Assembly: GCA_030710605.1 (NCBI GenBank)
Contig: CP092877.1
Span: forward strand, 41,896,406-41,960,405
Source: Cordylochernes scorpioides
Taxonomy: Eukaryota > Arthropoda > Arachnida > Pseudoscorpiones > Chernetidae
DNA length: 64,000 nucleotides
Direction of reading: 5' to 3'
The notes under the pieces are model-generated. The model was not told where the DNA came from, did no database searches, and saw nothing but the letters and a program-made list of their open reading frames with translations. The position numbers and the translations under genes are program-made. Of this stretch, positions 45,819-57,988 are shown one piece after another. How positions within the stretch are numbered: the first letter of the stretch is position 1; every line of letters begins with the position of its first letter.

Positions 45819-45974
45819 TATATATATTTTTTTCTCTTTTTATTTCGATCACTTTTTTTTTGTAAAAATTTTATAATTGTTTCCGTTTAAAAAATGTAAA
45901 TCGACGCAATTATCCCTAGCCGGGATATCGCGTTTGTGTGTTGAAATAAATAAATAAATAAATATCAAATGATA
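45819..45974 (+). other. Retroposon-like tail with (AAAT)n and target duplication
   Basis: Directly after the mariner come T-rich DNA, a short non-repetitive segment (CGACGCAATTATCCCTAGCC) and GAAATAAATAAATAAATAAA. AATATCAAATGATA then appears at 45961-45974, identical to 44457-44470 just left of the mariner. Exact 14-bp duplication plus a tetranucleotide tail are hallmarks of LINE-type retroposition. Confidence 0.6.
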
Positions 45975-46249
45975 AATTAATAAAACACCATTTCGCCAAA
46001 AGTAGAAGAATTGGATGACTATTTTTAAATGCAATCCGATATATATAAAATAGGTAAATGCAAATCAAAACATGGAGCGAAAAAAAATGATATTTTAGAT
46101 TCTGTTTCTAGAATCCTCTCAGCGATTTAAATTTGAAGATAATAAATTTGTAATTTTTAAATTCAACTCTCTCTCAGTATCGAATATATTTATTTTAAAT
46201 AATTTGAAAAATATTTATCTATCTCTGATAATTTATTTTACTCTGGAAT

Positions 46250-47097
46250 GCCGTCACTACAGGATAAAGCACTCTTGGTGAATTTTTTATTGCAATTCAG
46301 AATCTGCCACTGAATCTTTTCGAGCGTTTCGTACCTTTAAAGGTATTCGGAGCGGTAAAGGACCCATGAGTTGCTACTCTCTAAGGCAAATGATAAAATA
46401 TTTTGAGAAAACTAGATATCTGGAAGCAAAACCTCGGAGTGAAAGACCATCGACATGCAAGTCAGTGGCTGTTACGGTTTCGCAGTATTTTGAAGCTATT
46501 GAAACGTTATCCACGTATGGAGAAGTAAGTGCTCGACAAGTTTCTCGAACTACAGGGATTTCGTATGGAACAGTTTGGAGAGCACACTAAGAATTTTTCT
46601 TTAAAAATACTAGTACAAAATTCAAAGATTTCACGAGTTAAATTCGGCGATTTTGAGAAGCGTCAAGAATTCGCTGCATGGGTTTTCTGACAAATTGATA
46701 TTGATAAAAACTGGCTGTCGAATGTTCTGTGGACAGATGAAGCTCCCTTTTCTCTAAACGGAGAAGTTAACACACAGTTTGGTTTTACAGATTGGTGTGG
46801 GTTCACTTCTCCATTATTATTTGGCCATTTTTCTTTGAAGAAATCAATGGAAGAACTTTTAAAACCGTTTCTGTAATGGGTGAACGTTATGTTCAACTTT
46901 TGAGAGAAAAGGTTATTTCCATATTGTAGGACAGACAAGCACTAAGCGAAATAACATTCATGCAAGATGGAAGCCCTCCTCATATATCCCACGGTGCCAA
47001 TCAATTGCTGAAGGATACATACGGTGAAGATCGTGTGATAAGTAGCCACTTTATACATCAGTGGCCTCTAAGATCACCAGACTTGGAAAAAAAATCT
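46250..47097 (+). pseudogene. Tc1-like transposase (copy A), degenerate
   Basis: The best-kept part is the HTH region 46366-46590, ending GEVSARQVSRTTGISYGTVW, a paired-type DNA-binding domain followed by a stop. The catalytic core (LWTDEAPFSLNG-like, ~46730) is riddled with stops and ends before the third acidic residue at ~47097. It supplies the N-terminal sequence that copy B lost. 46250-46365 is a poorly preserved start. Confidence 0.75.
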
Positions 47098-47473
47098 TAT
47101 AGAAGAATGATTTAATCTCTGATGTTCTATATCAAGGGTGGCCAATTAGTAGGTGGGCCAAGTTTCAGAATTACAAGGTTGTCTCTAAAGTTCGTAAACA
47201 CTCGCAAAATATGAAAATTGATATGTTTAAAAACTTTTGGGAAACCTTATTTTTTAACAAACCTAACTTTTGCTTAATTAAGGTTTCCAGTATAATTCTA
47301 TACATTATTAAAAATAGATAAATCGTGAGGCGAATAGTTTCTTGTAGGTCTTTTTTTTATTTATACGAGCTTTCGAGTATTTCTGCCCTTCAACAGGAAT
47401 ACAAATAAGAACGTAATAGAGTAAAACTTTTTATATACATATAGGTACACACATGTAATCATATTTATAAATA
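47098..47473. other. Non-coding junction (right copy)
   Basis: Same as 400-769. The TA at 47472-47473 is the target dinucleotide of copy B'. Confidence 0.6.
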
Positions 47474-47775
47474 CAGGGTAATCCAAAAGTCCCGCACTAT
47501 TTTAAAAATTAATAACACCGCGAATATTTGCGCTAGAGCAATGCGGTAAACACCATTGTGTTCAGGATGCAATGGGATATTTTATGGCAAATAATGAAAA
47601 TTTCGAAATTGATTTTAGTTACGATTTTATTCACCAGATGGCGCTCTACCAGAATCAAAGATTCAGCGGCCAAATTGTTTGATAAATTGAAAAATATAAC
47701 TGATCGACACGTATTTTTTATTTTTTGAATACCAGGAAAGAACCCTGATAATATCAAATAACAAATTAATAAAAC

Positions 47776-48014
47776 TGTTGTGGGTCGGTGATGCAAAAGA
47801 ATAGCCAAATAAGTGATTTTATGAATATAGTATTATTATTAGATATAAGGATATATATGTTGACAAAAGAATAGCAACCGCACACAGCAGTAGAACAAAA
47901 ACAGGCTAAAAGTATATACAAGATGAAGACGGACGTTTGGGGGGGGGGGGAGGTTCCCATTGGTTAGTTATCTTCATGCAGCGCCTCCAAGCGGCGTCCA
48001 CGCTTCTCTCATCA
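47776..48014 (-). repeat. Copia-1 3' LTR (right copy)
   Basis: Equivalent of 1072-1308, with a slightly different poly-G tract (47939-47952). AAAAC flank at 47771-47775. Confidence 0.85.
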
Positions 48015-51000
48015 TTCCCCCACTGAAGCGCTGAACTGGAGAACAGTTCATGAAGTCACAGGCGTTCTTGTGAGCCACTTTGCTCAGGGTCTTGGTGAAG
48101 ACGTCGGCCAGGTTCTCCTTTGTAGGGATGTAGACAATCTTGATCTCTCCGCTAATTATTCTTTCTCTGACGTGATGGTATCTTATGTCAATGTGTTTGG
48201 ATCTGTTGTTCTCCACATTATTTTTGGAAAAGTCTATAGCGGATCTATTTTCGCAATAAATTATCAAGGGAAAGGCAAAATTCGATAAGAACTTTAATTC
48301 TTTCAAGATGGTAGCGATCCAAACTGCTTCCTTAGTGGTCTGGGATAGCGCTAAATATTCTGCCTCCATTGTGGAAAGTGAGACACACTTCTGTTTGCTA
48401 GTCTTCCATATGATTAAGGAATGTCCTATAGTGATAGCGGTCCCACTATTGGACCGTCTGTCATCGATGTCGCTATCCCAATCTACATCACTGTATGCAC
48501 AAACATCATTGGAATCAGTCCGGCGATAAACGAGAGATAGATTTATGCTGCCGTGTAAATATCTTAAGACGCGTTTGGCAGCTTACCAATGTCGACGTCC
48601 AGGGTTGCTGGCGAATTGAGCTAATCTCGTAACAGAAAACATTAAGTCTGGCCTAGGACAATTCCCAAGATAAAGGAGCGACCCGATTAGTTCCCTATAT
48701 GGAATAGCTTTCATCCTCTCTTTCTCTTCTTCATCTGTGGGGCAATCTCCTTTTGAGGTTGGAAAACTAATGTCTAACGGTGTGGATACCGGTCGACATT
48801 CAATCATGTTGAATTTTTGTAAAATTGATTTAACATACGTACTTTGAGATAGTACTACAGTCTCCTCATCTGGATAGTCAATCTGAACTCCCAAGAAATT
48901 CCTGATGGCTCCCAAATTTTTAACTCAGAACCTTTCATTAATTTTCTGTTCTATATTCCGCAAAATCTCTTCACTCTCACCAAATAAAGCCAAGTCATCT
49001 ACATAAATGGCAATAATCGCCTTATCCAGATAAGTATAAATACAATTACAGGATTCTAGTCGTGTAAATCCCATTTCTTGTAAAGCATGATCGAGTGTTA
49101 AATTCCAATTCCGCCCTGATTGTCGTAAGCCGTAAATAGGTCGAAGCAGTTTGTAAACCTCGTTATCTTTCCTCTCGACCCCTTCTGGCAAAAGCATGTA
49201 TATGTCATAATTTGTACATAACTGGATGCAAACCCGCCCCAATATGTATGCAATGTATGTTTTAAAAGATTTTAATAAAGACAAGGCTTAAGAAATCTGG
49301 GAGAGAAAGGCCAAGAGAGGAAGCAATCATTAGCAGGTTTTATTATCCAGGAACTCATAAAACTGGGTTCAAGAACCTAGTATTTCCAGGGTCAGGTCAG
49401 GACAAGTCCAGAACAAAAGGACAGCAAAGGCCCAATCAGAGCATAGGAACATTAGTTAGGAACCAATGGGAATCGAGCACCCCTGGAAATCCATCCAATG
49501 AGAGCCCGGAATAGTTTTCGTCTAAATCGGGAACGAAGTATAGTCAGTCAGGAGATCGCCGCCGTTGAGACCAGTTTGGAGCCAACCCCATCTTCTCCAC
49601 CATCAGATAAGTCAATCCTCAATCATGTGAATAGATTGTCAATAGCCAACTCAAACCAATAGCTTCAACTCCTTTTCTCCCTAGATTGCTAGCCTTTTTC
49701 CAATCCAAAATCCTGTGTTTTCTCGTTATTTTCCCCTGTGAGAACACCTTAACACTTCAAACGACTGCGCCCACCACAAACAATCAACTCAGCCAACTTC
49801 AAAAGGTAATTCGCACCGATCCCACATATATTTCTTCTTCTAAGTCGCTATATAGATAAGCGTTATCTACGTCGAGATGTCTATTGTACCATTTCGTGTT
49901 CAAACTATCGATTCCTTGCTTCTGTGAGAAACCTCTAGCTACTAAACGTGCTTTGAAACGCTCTTCATTTCCGCTCTCATTTTTCTTCACCTTATACACC
50001 CATCTGCTGCTAATCGGTTTCTTTCCCGGCGGTAATGTTGATAACTCCCAAGTGGATTTCGAACAATGTTTTTGGAGGTGGAGGGTTGTGGTAGAGCGTC
50101 CTCTACCCCCACTGAATCCAAATTACTCGGTAATTCATTCTCTAGGTCGTTATCATAATTAGTCTCAGGTTCTAGCCAAACGTGGTTGTACCTTTCCGGT
50201 TCTGTCTCTTTGACTATTTTGGTCCACTCTAGTCCAATTTTAGACTCATCGAAACTAACATGTTTAGTTTCAATCACCTTTTGTGATTCTGGGCACCAGA
50301 GACGATATCCACGTGTTTGAGTGGAGTATCCTACCAGAATACATCTACCTGCCCGATGGTCTAATTTTCGCCCTCTTTCTCTTGGTATATGGCTATATGC
50401 CAAACATCCAAATGCTTTTAGGTGTCTTACACTAGGATTTCTTTCTAACCAAAGTCCATCAGGTACTTTGTCTTTTAGAGCAGTATTATAACATTTGTTT
50501 TTAATGTAAGCAGCTGTGTTTACCGCCTCTGCCCAAAATCTTTGGGGGAGATTAGCGCTATGTAAAGGAACGCGGGCCATATCTAAAAGTGTTCGATTTA
50601 CACATTCTGCCACACCGTTCATTTGCGGAGAATACACGTTTGTGCGTTCATGCTTTATCCCTAGTTTTTGTAATTTGTCTTGAAAATCTCTATTGCAAAA
50701 CTCAAGTCCATTATCCGATCGTAACACTTTAATTTTATTACCAGCTTGTCTCTCTACAGTGGCTCTATAGATATCGAAATGTTTTAATACTTAATCTTTG
50801 TTTTTCAGAAAATACACAGTAATCCTTCTTGAGAAATCATCAACAAAAGATAGAAAGTATCTATTGCCTCCGGTTGATTTTACCGGCATTGAACCGCAAA
50901 TATCTGTGTGGATAAGCTCCAAGGTCTGTTTTGATCTAATATTGCCTAGGTTTTTACGTGACGCTTTAGTGGATTTAGCGATACAACAATCGTTGCATAG

Positions 51001-51584
51001 GCCTTCGTCTCTAGAGGAAATTTCTAAGCCTATTACCAGCTCCTCCCGCGCCATCTTTTCAATGGCGTTACTGTCAATATGGCATAACCTTTGATGCCAC
51101 GTTCTCAAGGAATTGTTCTGAAAATGGTCCCTTTCACTATTAAAGGCTGTTTTACTGGAGTTTAAGGTCTTACCTTTCACAATGTAGAGGCCATTTACAT
51201 TTGTCGCTTCCGCTATAATCCTGTTTTCTGGGTTGAAAACGCGAGCTACCATATTACGAAAGGTCACACGGTTGCCGTTTTTTTCTATCTAGGTGACTGA
51301 CAGCAGTTTCCTTCGCACATGTGGGACGTATAACACATTGTTTTAGCTTGATTTCGATGCTTTCATTATGGATAGACGTCTGGAGAAAAATATGTCCATA
51401 TCCTTTGGCCTCAGTTGTCCCACTCGCAGTCATGATAGGATCAGATGACACCTCCCGAAGGTCAACGAACCAGTCTTTGTTTCTGCATACATGGTTGGTT
51501 GCTCCGCTGTCCAGTAGCCAAGAATCCTCGTCGCTCGTTAATTTTAAATGTTTGTATTCTTTGGTAATTAACTTGTTTTTCCAT
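47974..51584 (-). pseudogene. Copia-1 pol (right copy), with two extra deletions
   Basis: Same domains as 1268-5088, including YVDD (~49000) and integrase D-D-E, with TAA at 50791-50793. Private lesions are a 60-bp deletion at 49906 and a 148-bp deletion at ~50054 (microhomology TG), the latter shifting frame. The T-run near 51280 is one T shorter than in the left copy but still out of frame. Confidence 0.9.
49203..49826 (+). mobile_element. Solo LTR inside Copia-1 RT (right copy)
   Basis: Equivalent of 2497-3121, 624 bp, flanked by TATA on both sides. Confidence 0.8.
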
Positions 51585-53098
51585 ACCTTATCAAAAGCTT
51601 GTGTAAGGTCTAAAAAAGCAGCTATGGTGTGGTTAGTTGGTTTTCTGTTTGTGCATCTTTTACCTTTTGTGTGAAAAATAAGAGTTGGTCTATTGTCCCA
51701 TGTCCTTTCCTAAATCCATATTGTTCTTCTGGTAAGAGATTTCTTGTGTCGAGGTGGTAGGTGAGTCGTCTGTGTATAATATTTTCCAATAATTTGCAGC
51801 AAATACTCGTGAGGGAGATATGTCGGTAGTTTTTTGGATCATCAGAAGATTTGTCAAGTTTTTAAATATGAATTATTGTTGCAGTTTTCCAGTCTTGAGC
51901 CAATTTTCCAGTTTTCCAGGAGTTATTGAAAATATCAAGAAGTCTTTCTTTGCCATTTTTGCCCAACTTTGATATCATTCAGCCATGAATTACATCTGGC
52001 TCGGGAGTCTTGTTTAGGTCAGTGTTTTCTAATGCATAAGCTAGCTCTTTCATATTGATTTTTTTTCATGGAAAAATTATGAGTGCTGGTGACAATTTTA
52101 CAGTCATGAATAATCTATCGGACCTTTTTGTCAACTTTCTCATCTTTCATTTCAAATTTGATTTTACCACTTATATGATATGAATTACCTAAAAGATTGG
52201 CCGCAATTTCGTCATTAGTTGCTGGGGTACCATCTGTATTCTTAATCATATTTGTCTTTTCAGTTTTTGACTGGAATCTGTCAATTTGCTTTGCCAAATA
52301 CCAAAGTTTTGTATTTGGGTTTCTTGGGTTCAGGTTTTTACAAGTTTGTTTCTATTTTTCCCTTTTCACATTTACATATAATCTTTTTATTTTTGCATTC
52401 ACGATGTTCAGTTTAGTTCTACAATTTGTTTGGTTTTGGGTGCACCTTTTTTAGTTCATTTCTTTTAGTTATAAGTGTTTGCATATTTTTTGCCTGGTGT
52501 GAAATATTTCCTCTTGGAATTGAAACTTTGGCTGCTTTAATAATGGTGTTTTTGAAAGATATCCAATTAGCCTTTTTGAAGTTCCATAATTTCTCTTAAT
52601 TCAGCTGGTTTTGGTCTTGGTGCTAATTTCTATCAATTTGGCGAATGATTACTTCCAATACTTTTAAATATTTGCCATTTGCATTTGTAGAAAGGGCCGG
52701 ATAGTAGAAACTTATATCAAGTGCTTGTGTAATATTATAGCTGTAGGAATGATGGGTAGGATTCCCATCATTTAAGCACATGAAGGCATTGTCGTTAAAT
52801 ATGTTTGATAGTATTTTGCCTCTTGGGTTTTTGGCGTAGAACATCCCCATAGTTGATGTTTGGCATTAAGGTCACCTACAATAATAGTGTTGTCTGTAAG
52901 AAATTGAGCCATTATGTCATCGTCAATAAGTTTATTGTTTGGAGGGTGATACATATTGTATATGTTGATGGCTTTGTTTTGATTGAGGTAGACTTTGATA
53001 CCTTGGGCTTCGAGGTCTGATGTGTTTGGAATATTAACGGCTATGTCCTCATAGTACAAATTCTTGATTAAAAATGCTAGCCCACCCCCTTTAACAGC
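51581..53098 (-). pseudogene. LINE-A 5' portion (right copy)
   Basis: Equivalent of 5085-6600. Endonuclease IIVGDLNAKHQLWG at ~52880 and RT FLDLTQAFDKVW ending at 51581. The C-run near 53083 is one base shorter than in the left copy. Confidence 0.75.
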
Positions 53099-53880
53099 AT
53101 ATACAGATGGATCTTCATACCTTACCCTGAGTAATGGAGAGGCCGGCATTATCATACTACTGCAAGATGGAACACACATCAATATCAAAGAAGGAGCAGG
53201 ACAGATTTCGTCAAACTTAACTTGTGAACTGACAGCTATCTGGAAAGCCCTTGATGTATGCCTTAACCAACCATCCCTGCATCAAGCAGAAGGAATTTTA
53301 ATATACAGCGACTCCATATCCGCTCTAGAAGCAATTCAGAAGGGCAATACTAAAATCACACTGAAAATACATTTGTTACTTACCCAACTGGAACCATTGG
53401 AAAGGAACTGCTTTATACAATTGATTCCTGCCCATGTTTGGATCGGGGGTAATGAAATGGCATTTGAATTGGCAAAGGAAGCCAGAAGGTTGAGCCAAAA
53501 AAAAAAAAAAGTCATTATTTGACGCTGATGCTTTGTCAAAATACAAGATAATTGAACAAAAATGAGAAAAGATCAAAATGCGAAATAAACACTGAGAGAA
53601 AAATGACAAAAACTATAACAAGACTTAGAACAAAACACTATAAAGGAATGACAATACATTCATATGGCACAAGAACCTATAGGGCATGCAACAACTGTCC
53701 TGGTGTGGAACTAACACCTACACACATATTCTCATACCCAGAAATGGCCGCAGCCTTGCAGAAATTTAACATAGAACCACAGCAGCTGCTTTACACATCC
53801 AAGATAGTGGACATTGTTGCTGCTGTGATGGAAATGCATGAAGACATCTGAGGCTCTTTATTGGACACGACGACAACAAC
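53094..53880 (+). pseudogene. LINE-B 3' portion (right copy)
   Basis: RNase H (YTDGSSY to ELAKEARRLSQ, 53090-53500) and C-terminal Cys domain (53552-53851). Between them lies an A-run plus GTCATTATTTGACGCTGATG, absent from the left copy, bounded by CCAAAA/TCAAAA. Confidence 0.75.
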
Positions 53881-53882
53881 AA

Positions 53883-54130
53883 CGGCATTCCAGAGTAAAA
53901 TAAATTATCAGAGATAGATAAATATTTTTCAAATGAATTAAAATAAATATAATCGATACTGAGAGAGAGTTGAATTAAAAAATTAGAAATTTATTATCTT
54001 CGAAAACAAACCGTATCTAAAATATCATTTTTTGCTACATGTTTTAATTTGCATTTACCTATTTTACATATCTCTGATTGTATTTAAAAATCGACAACCA
54101 ATTCTTCTACTTTTGGCGAAGTGGTGTTTT
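53883..54130 (-). mobile_element. Displaced Tc1-like left-end segment (right copy)
   Basis: Equivalent of 7351-7594. Confidence 0.75.
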
Positions 54131-54321
54131 TGATGAGAGAAACGTTGACGCGGGCGCCGCTTGGAGGCGCTGCATGAACATAACTAACCAATGGGAACGG
54201 CCCCCCTCAACCGTCCGTCTTTCTATTCTTTTGTCAACATATATATCCTTATATCTAATAATAATACTATATTTATAAAATCACTTATTTGGCTATTCTT
54301 TTGCATCACCGACCCACAACA
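54131..54321 (+). repeat. Copia-1 5' LTR (right copy)
   Basis: Equivalent of 7595-7785. The tRNA-Met primer site TGGTAGCAGAGCGTGG follows at 54322-54337. Confidence 0.85.
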
Positions 54322-54376
54322 TGGTAGCAGAGCGTGGTTAGCTGCATAAAAAGAACGAAAAGTAAGTGAAACCAAG

Positions 54377-55402
54377 ATGGCGTCGTTTTCCCAAGCGCTT
54401 GCCCTGAACGTCGAGAAGCTCACCGGCAGCAATTATCGATCATGGAAATTTAACATGAAGATGCTTCTGATCGAAAGAGGATTATGGGAATGTTTAATTA
54501 ACGGAGAAACGATCGACGCTGATGAGGATCAAAGAAAATATGAGAAGACAAAAATTAAACAAGAAAAGGCACTGGCAACGATTGCTCTATCAATTTCTAC
54601 AGAGCAACAAATACACGTTATCGACTGTAAGACTTCAAGTGAAGCCTGGACGACCCTGGAACAAATATTTGAACCGAAATCAAGGGCGCGAATTCTTCAA
54701 CTCAAGAAACAATTCGTGAACATCAAGTTCATCGAAGAAGAAAATATGATAAATTACCTATCAAGATTAAAGACCTGCAGTGATAATCTCAGAGAAGCGG
54801 GATGTGAAGTAAAGGATGAAGATCTGGCATACTCTATGCTAGCTGGACTATCAGACTCCTATGATGGGATTATAATGAACTTTGGAAACATGACGGATGA
54901 TGAGTTCACGTCATCCAAGGTAAGGCAGGTCCTGCTAACTGAACACGAGAGGAGAACAACCAGAAAAGAGGATTCATCCAAGGAGGTGCTGCAGTTGAAC
55001 AAGCATCAAAATAACAGCAGCACCGACAGTCGAAGAAAATGCTACCGATGCGGGAAGATCGGCCACATCGCCACCAACTGCCGAGGAATGAAGCAAACAA
55101 CTACTAGGAACCGCGATAATCAGCATTATCAGAGGAAGGTAAACAAATCAGATAACTTCCTGGCTGCTATCACATGGATAAATGATCCCCTTAAAAATAC
55201 ATATATCAGGGTCAAATATAATGGCACTCTATTTAAAACCTTCAAATTGTACCAAGGATTACCACAAGGATCAGTCCTTAGCCCAAATCTCTTCACCCTA
55301 TTTATTGCAGGCATAGAAGAAAAATTTCACATAAAACCAATATTGGACTTTTCGCTGATGACATCATTCTATGGAGCAGCAACACTAACTGGAAAAATCT
55401 GA
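54377..55402 (+). CDS. Chimeric ORF: Copia-1 gag fused to LINE-A reverse transcriptase fragment
   Basis: Open for 341 codons. Residues 1-~267 are a complete-looking Copia gag: N-terminal TGSNYRSWKFNMKMLL, UBN2-type core with SEAWTTLEQIF and NMINYLSRLKTCSDNLREAG, and zinc knuckle CYRCGKIGHIATNC (~224-237). Residues ~268-341 are LINE RT from YIRVKYNGTLF through LPQGSVLSPNLF, ending after a frame slip just before FADD. The join is at ATGG 55174-55177. It sits 55 bp after LTR and primer site, so the Copia promoter could express it. The left copy has the same fusion but an upstream frameshift. RT activity is not expected, since only one RT motif is present. Confidence 0.85.
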   Translation: MASFSQALALNVEKLTGSNYRSWKFNMKMLLIERGLWECLINGETIDADEDQRKYEKTKIKQEKALATIALSISTEQQIHVIDCKTSSEAWTTLEQIFEPKSRARILQLKKQFVNIKFIEEENMINYLSRLKTCSDNLREAGCEVKDEDLAYSMLAGLSDSYDGIIMNFGNMTDDEFTSSKVRQVLLTEHERRTTRKEDSSKEVLQLNKHQNNSSTDSRRKCYRCGKIGHIATNCRGMKQTTTRNRDNQHYQRKVNKSDNFLAAITWINDPLKNTYIRVKYNGTLFKTFKLYQGLPQGSVLSPNLFTLFIAGIEEKFHIKPILDFSLMTSFYGAATLTGKI

Positions 55403-56666
55403 AAGGGATTAGAACAAGACTCTTCTCCACCTAGAAAAATTTGCTAATAAACATAAATTAGAATTTAATCTCAAAAAATCTGAAACCTGTCTTTTTACTA
55501 CCAATAAGAAACTATACAAAATAAGACCAAAATTTATTCTAAAAAAAAACAATTTCAATAATATAAACATCCTAAATATCTCGGCTACACCCTGGATCCA
55601 GAAATTAACTCCAGTTAACATATTGAAGGAGTTGTTAGAAAAGGAAGAGACCGACTAAAAATCTTGAAATATATTTCAGGAAGAGAGTGGGGAGCTGAAG
55701 CAACAACACTAAAATTAACTTACACATCTCTAATGAGACCTACTTGGAATATGGATATCAAATCTATGGTGCAGCATCTGAAACAAATCCAAAAACACTG
55801 TAAAAGGATACAACTAAGTTGCAGCTAGAATTATTGCAGATCTTCGAAATACCTGTCCTAATGATATTGTACTTTACGAGGCAGACAATATGCCCTTAAA
55901 TGATAGAAGAAGCTACAATCTGCCAAAATATATAAACAAAATCAAGAGTTATGGAAATAAACACAGAATTTCCAATTACATACTTAATTGGGAATCCAAT
56001 ATAAGACTCAAAAAAGAAGGCCCTCTCTACCTGGCCAGAAGAAATGGATTTTTGAAATTTAAAGTGGAAAAAAAATTATTAAGCAGAAAAATATCTCCAT
56101 GCGAACCACTAACAAAATGTTATTTTTAATGCCACTTTATATGAACCCACTAACAAACAATACCAAAATTCAGAATACTTGAAACAATTATCATTAGAAA
56201 TAATTAATAAAATTCCTAAAAATGCAATAACTATCTATACCGATGGTAGCAGATACGAGTTGGGACACACTGGCAGTGGCTCTCTCATTAAAACCACAAA
56301 TGGCATTGAGAAATAAACAGAAGAAACCCAGATATTTGCTCAGTCGTCAGACCAGAATTTATAGCCATCTATGAAGCCTTAAAATCCATCAGAAACACTA
56401 AACATCACGATATATGGATTCTCACTGATAGTAGAAGTGCCATACAACACTTGAGTCACACAGGGGAACTTAGAGACAAAGTAAGCAGGAACATAATTGG
56501 TTATCTCCAAAAACTCTCAAAAATCTCAAAAATTCACCTTCAATGGATACCCTTACATGTTAGCATTGAAGGCAATGAAGCTGCTGATGCGCTAGCGAAA
56601 AAAGGCACAAAAGAACCATTGATACAGAAAATAAGTTTCTCCTTGAAAGAATCTATTATTGATTGA
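55174..56666 (+). pseudogene. LINE-A 3' portion (right copy)
   Basis: Equivalent of 8639-10131. FADDIILW at ~55350, RNase H YTDGSRY at ~56240 and EGNEAADALAKK at ~56570. Stops as in the left copy. Confidence 0.75.
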
Positions 56667-56670
56667 CAGA

Positions 56671-57988
56671 AGTAGTACAGTTAATCAGGTGTACAGTGTC
56701 TGGATCTATAGGCAGTTTATTTGAAGTTTATTTTACTATTGTTAGTGAGCCAGACTATGAGCCTAGAGTGGATAATTCGTTCTGCTATTTTACAAAATAT
56801 GCTGGTGAGAGCAATTGGCCGATAGTTCTTGCATTCCTTGGCATCTTTGTTTGGTTTCAGTTTTGGAACTATAATTGATATATTCCAATTCTTTGGTAGT
56901 TTACCAGTTTGCCATGAAATGTTCAGTATTCGTAGGAGTTTAATTTTAGCTTTGTCTCAAAAGTGATTAATCATTTGACCAAAGATTAGATTATCTCCTG
57001 GTGACCTCTTGAATTTTTCTATTGATGAGTTTAGCTCATTCAGTGTGAAGTCTCTCGAGAAAATATCTTGTTGATGGTAGTTTCTTGCTTGTTTAACTAA
57101 CTTGTTTATATTATTTTTTAGAGTCCTATCTTCATTCGTATAATTGAGTATGGAAGTGCTTGAAAGATATTCAGCAATTATGTCAGCCATCTGTTTGTTC
57201 TCGTTCTCGCTGTTCTATTCATATCGGTTAAAGTATTGGAGGATTAGTGTTGATTTTGATTGTTTTATAACACTCTAATCATATTCCAGTGTTGGCTGTC
57301 CTTTCTTGGATCCATTTTAGGCAGAATTCAAAAATTTTCTCTTGTTTGCATATCCAAATTTCTTGTTTAATTTTGTGACTAATTTCAATGAGTTCCTTTC
57401 TGTTTTCTTCTTTTTATTTGTTTTAAGAAGTTCATTGATATTGTCTCTCTCTCTCTGAAATCATTTCCTCGATGTTGTGTTCCTTCCAGTTAGGTATCCA
57501 CAGGTCTTTACGTCTCCTTCTAGGTATCGATGCTTTTTCAGCTTTGGATATGTTCGAAGGAAATTTTTCCAAGTTTTTGTCAAGCGTTCTGTAATTCAAT
57601 TCTCGTTGCACAGTTCTTCAAGCTTTTCTGTGAATTTTTTTCAAGTCGGGTTTCCTAAATTCCTTGTTCTAATTTAAGTTTAGGGTTGTTAAAATTGGTC
57701 TGTAGATACTGATTTCACCTCTCAGTATTTTCCATTGTGTTGTGGGTGCGATGTTGTAATTTATCGCTGTGATGTCTATTGCGGATTCTGTGCCTGTGGA
57801 CTTGGATAGATAGGTGTTCTCTCCCTTATTTAACGGTGTAAGGTCGAGGTCGGTTAGCATGTCCTCAACCTGCTGACCTTTGTTATCCTGGACAGGGATC
57901 TCCAAGTTGAACTTTTGGCGTTTAAAAGGCCGAGTATGATTGTGATATCCGAAGACGCTTCACTTAATGTCTCTATTGGGTGTACCTA
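56671..57988 (-). pseudogene. LINE-B 5' portion (right copy)
   Basis: Equivalent of 10136-11451. A two-base difference near 57055 leaves the pre-RT segment (57190-56957, FTLNELNSSIEKFKRSPGDN) open here. Confidence 0.65.

Larger units (their letters stand above)
44182..47097 (+). mobile_element. Tc1-like DNA transposon copy A, 3'-truncated
   Basis: The left TIR starts CAGGGTGATCTAAAAGTC at 44182 after TA. The interior is interrupted by a 1.5-kb insertion (mariner plus tail, 44471-45960) flanked by a 14-bp duplication, then continues with the non-coding leader 45975-46250 and transposase 46250-47097. It ends in A-rich DNA without a right TIR. Diverged from copy B by many substitutions, so an older insertion of the same family. 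Confidence 0.8.
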
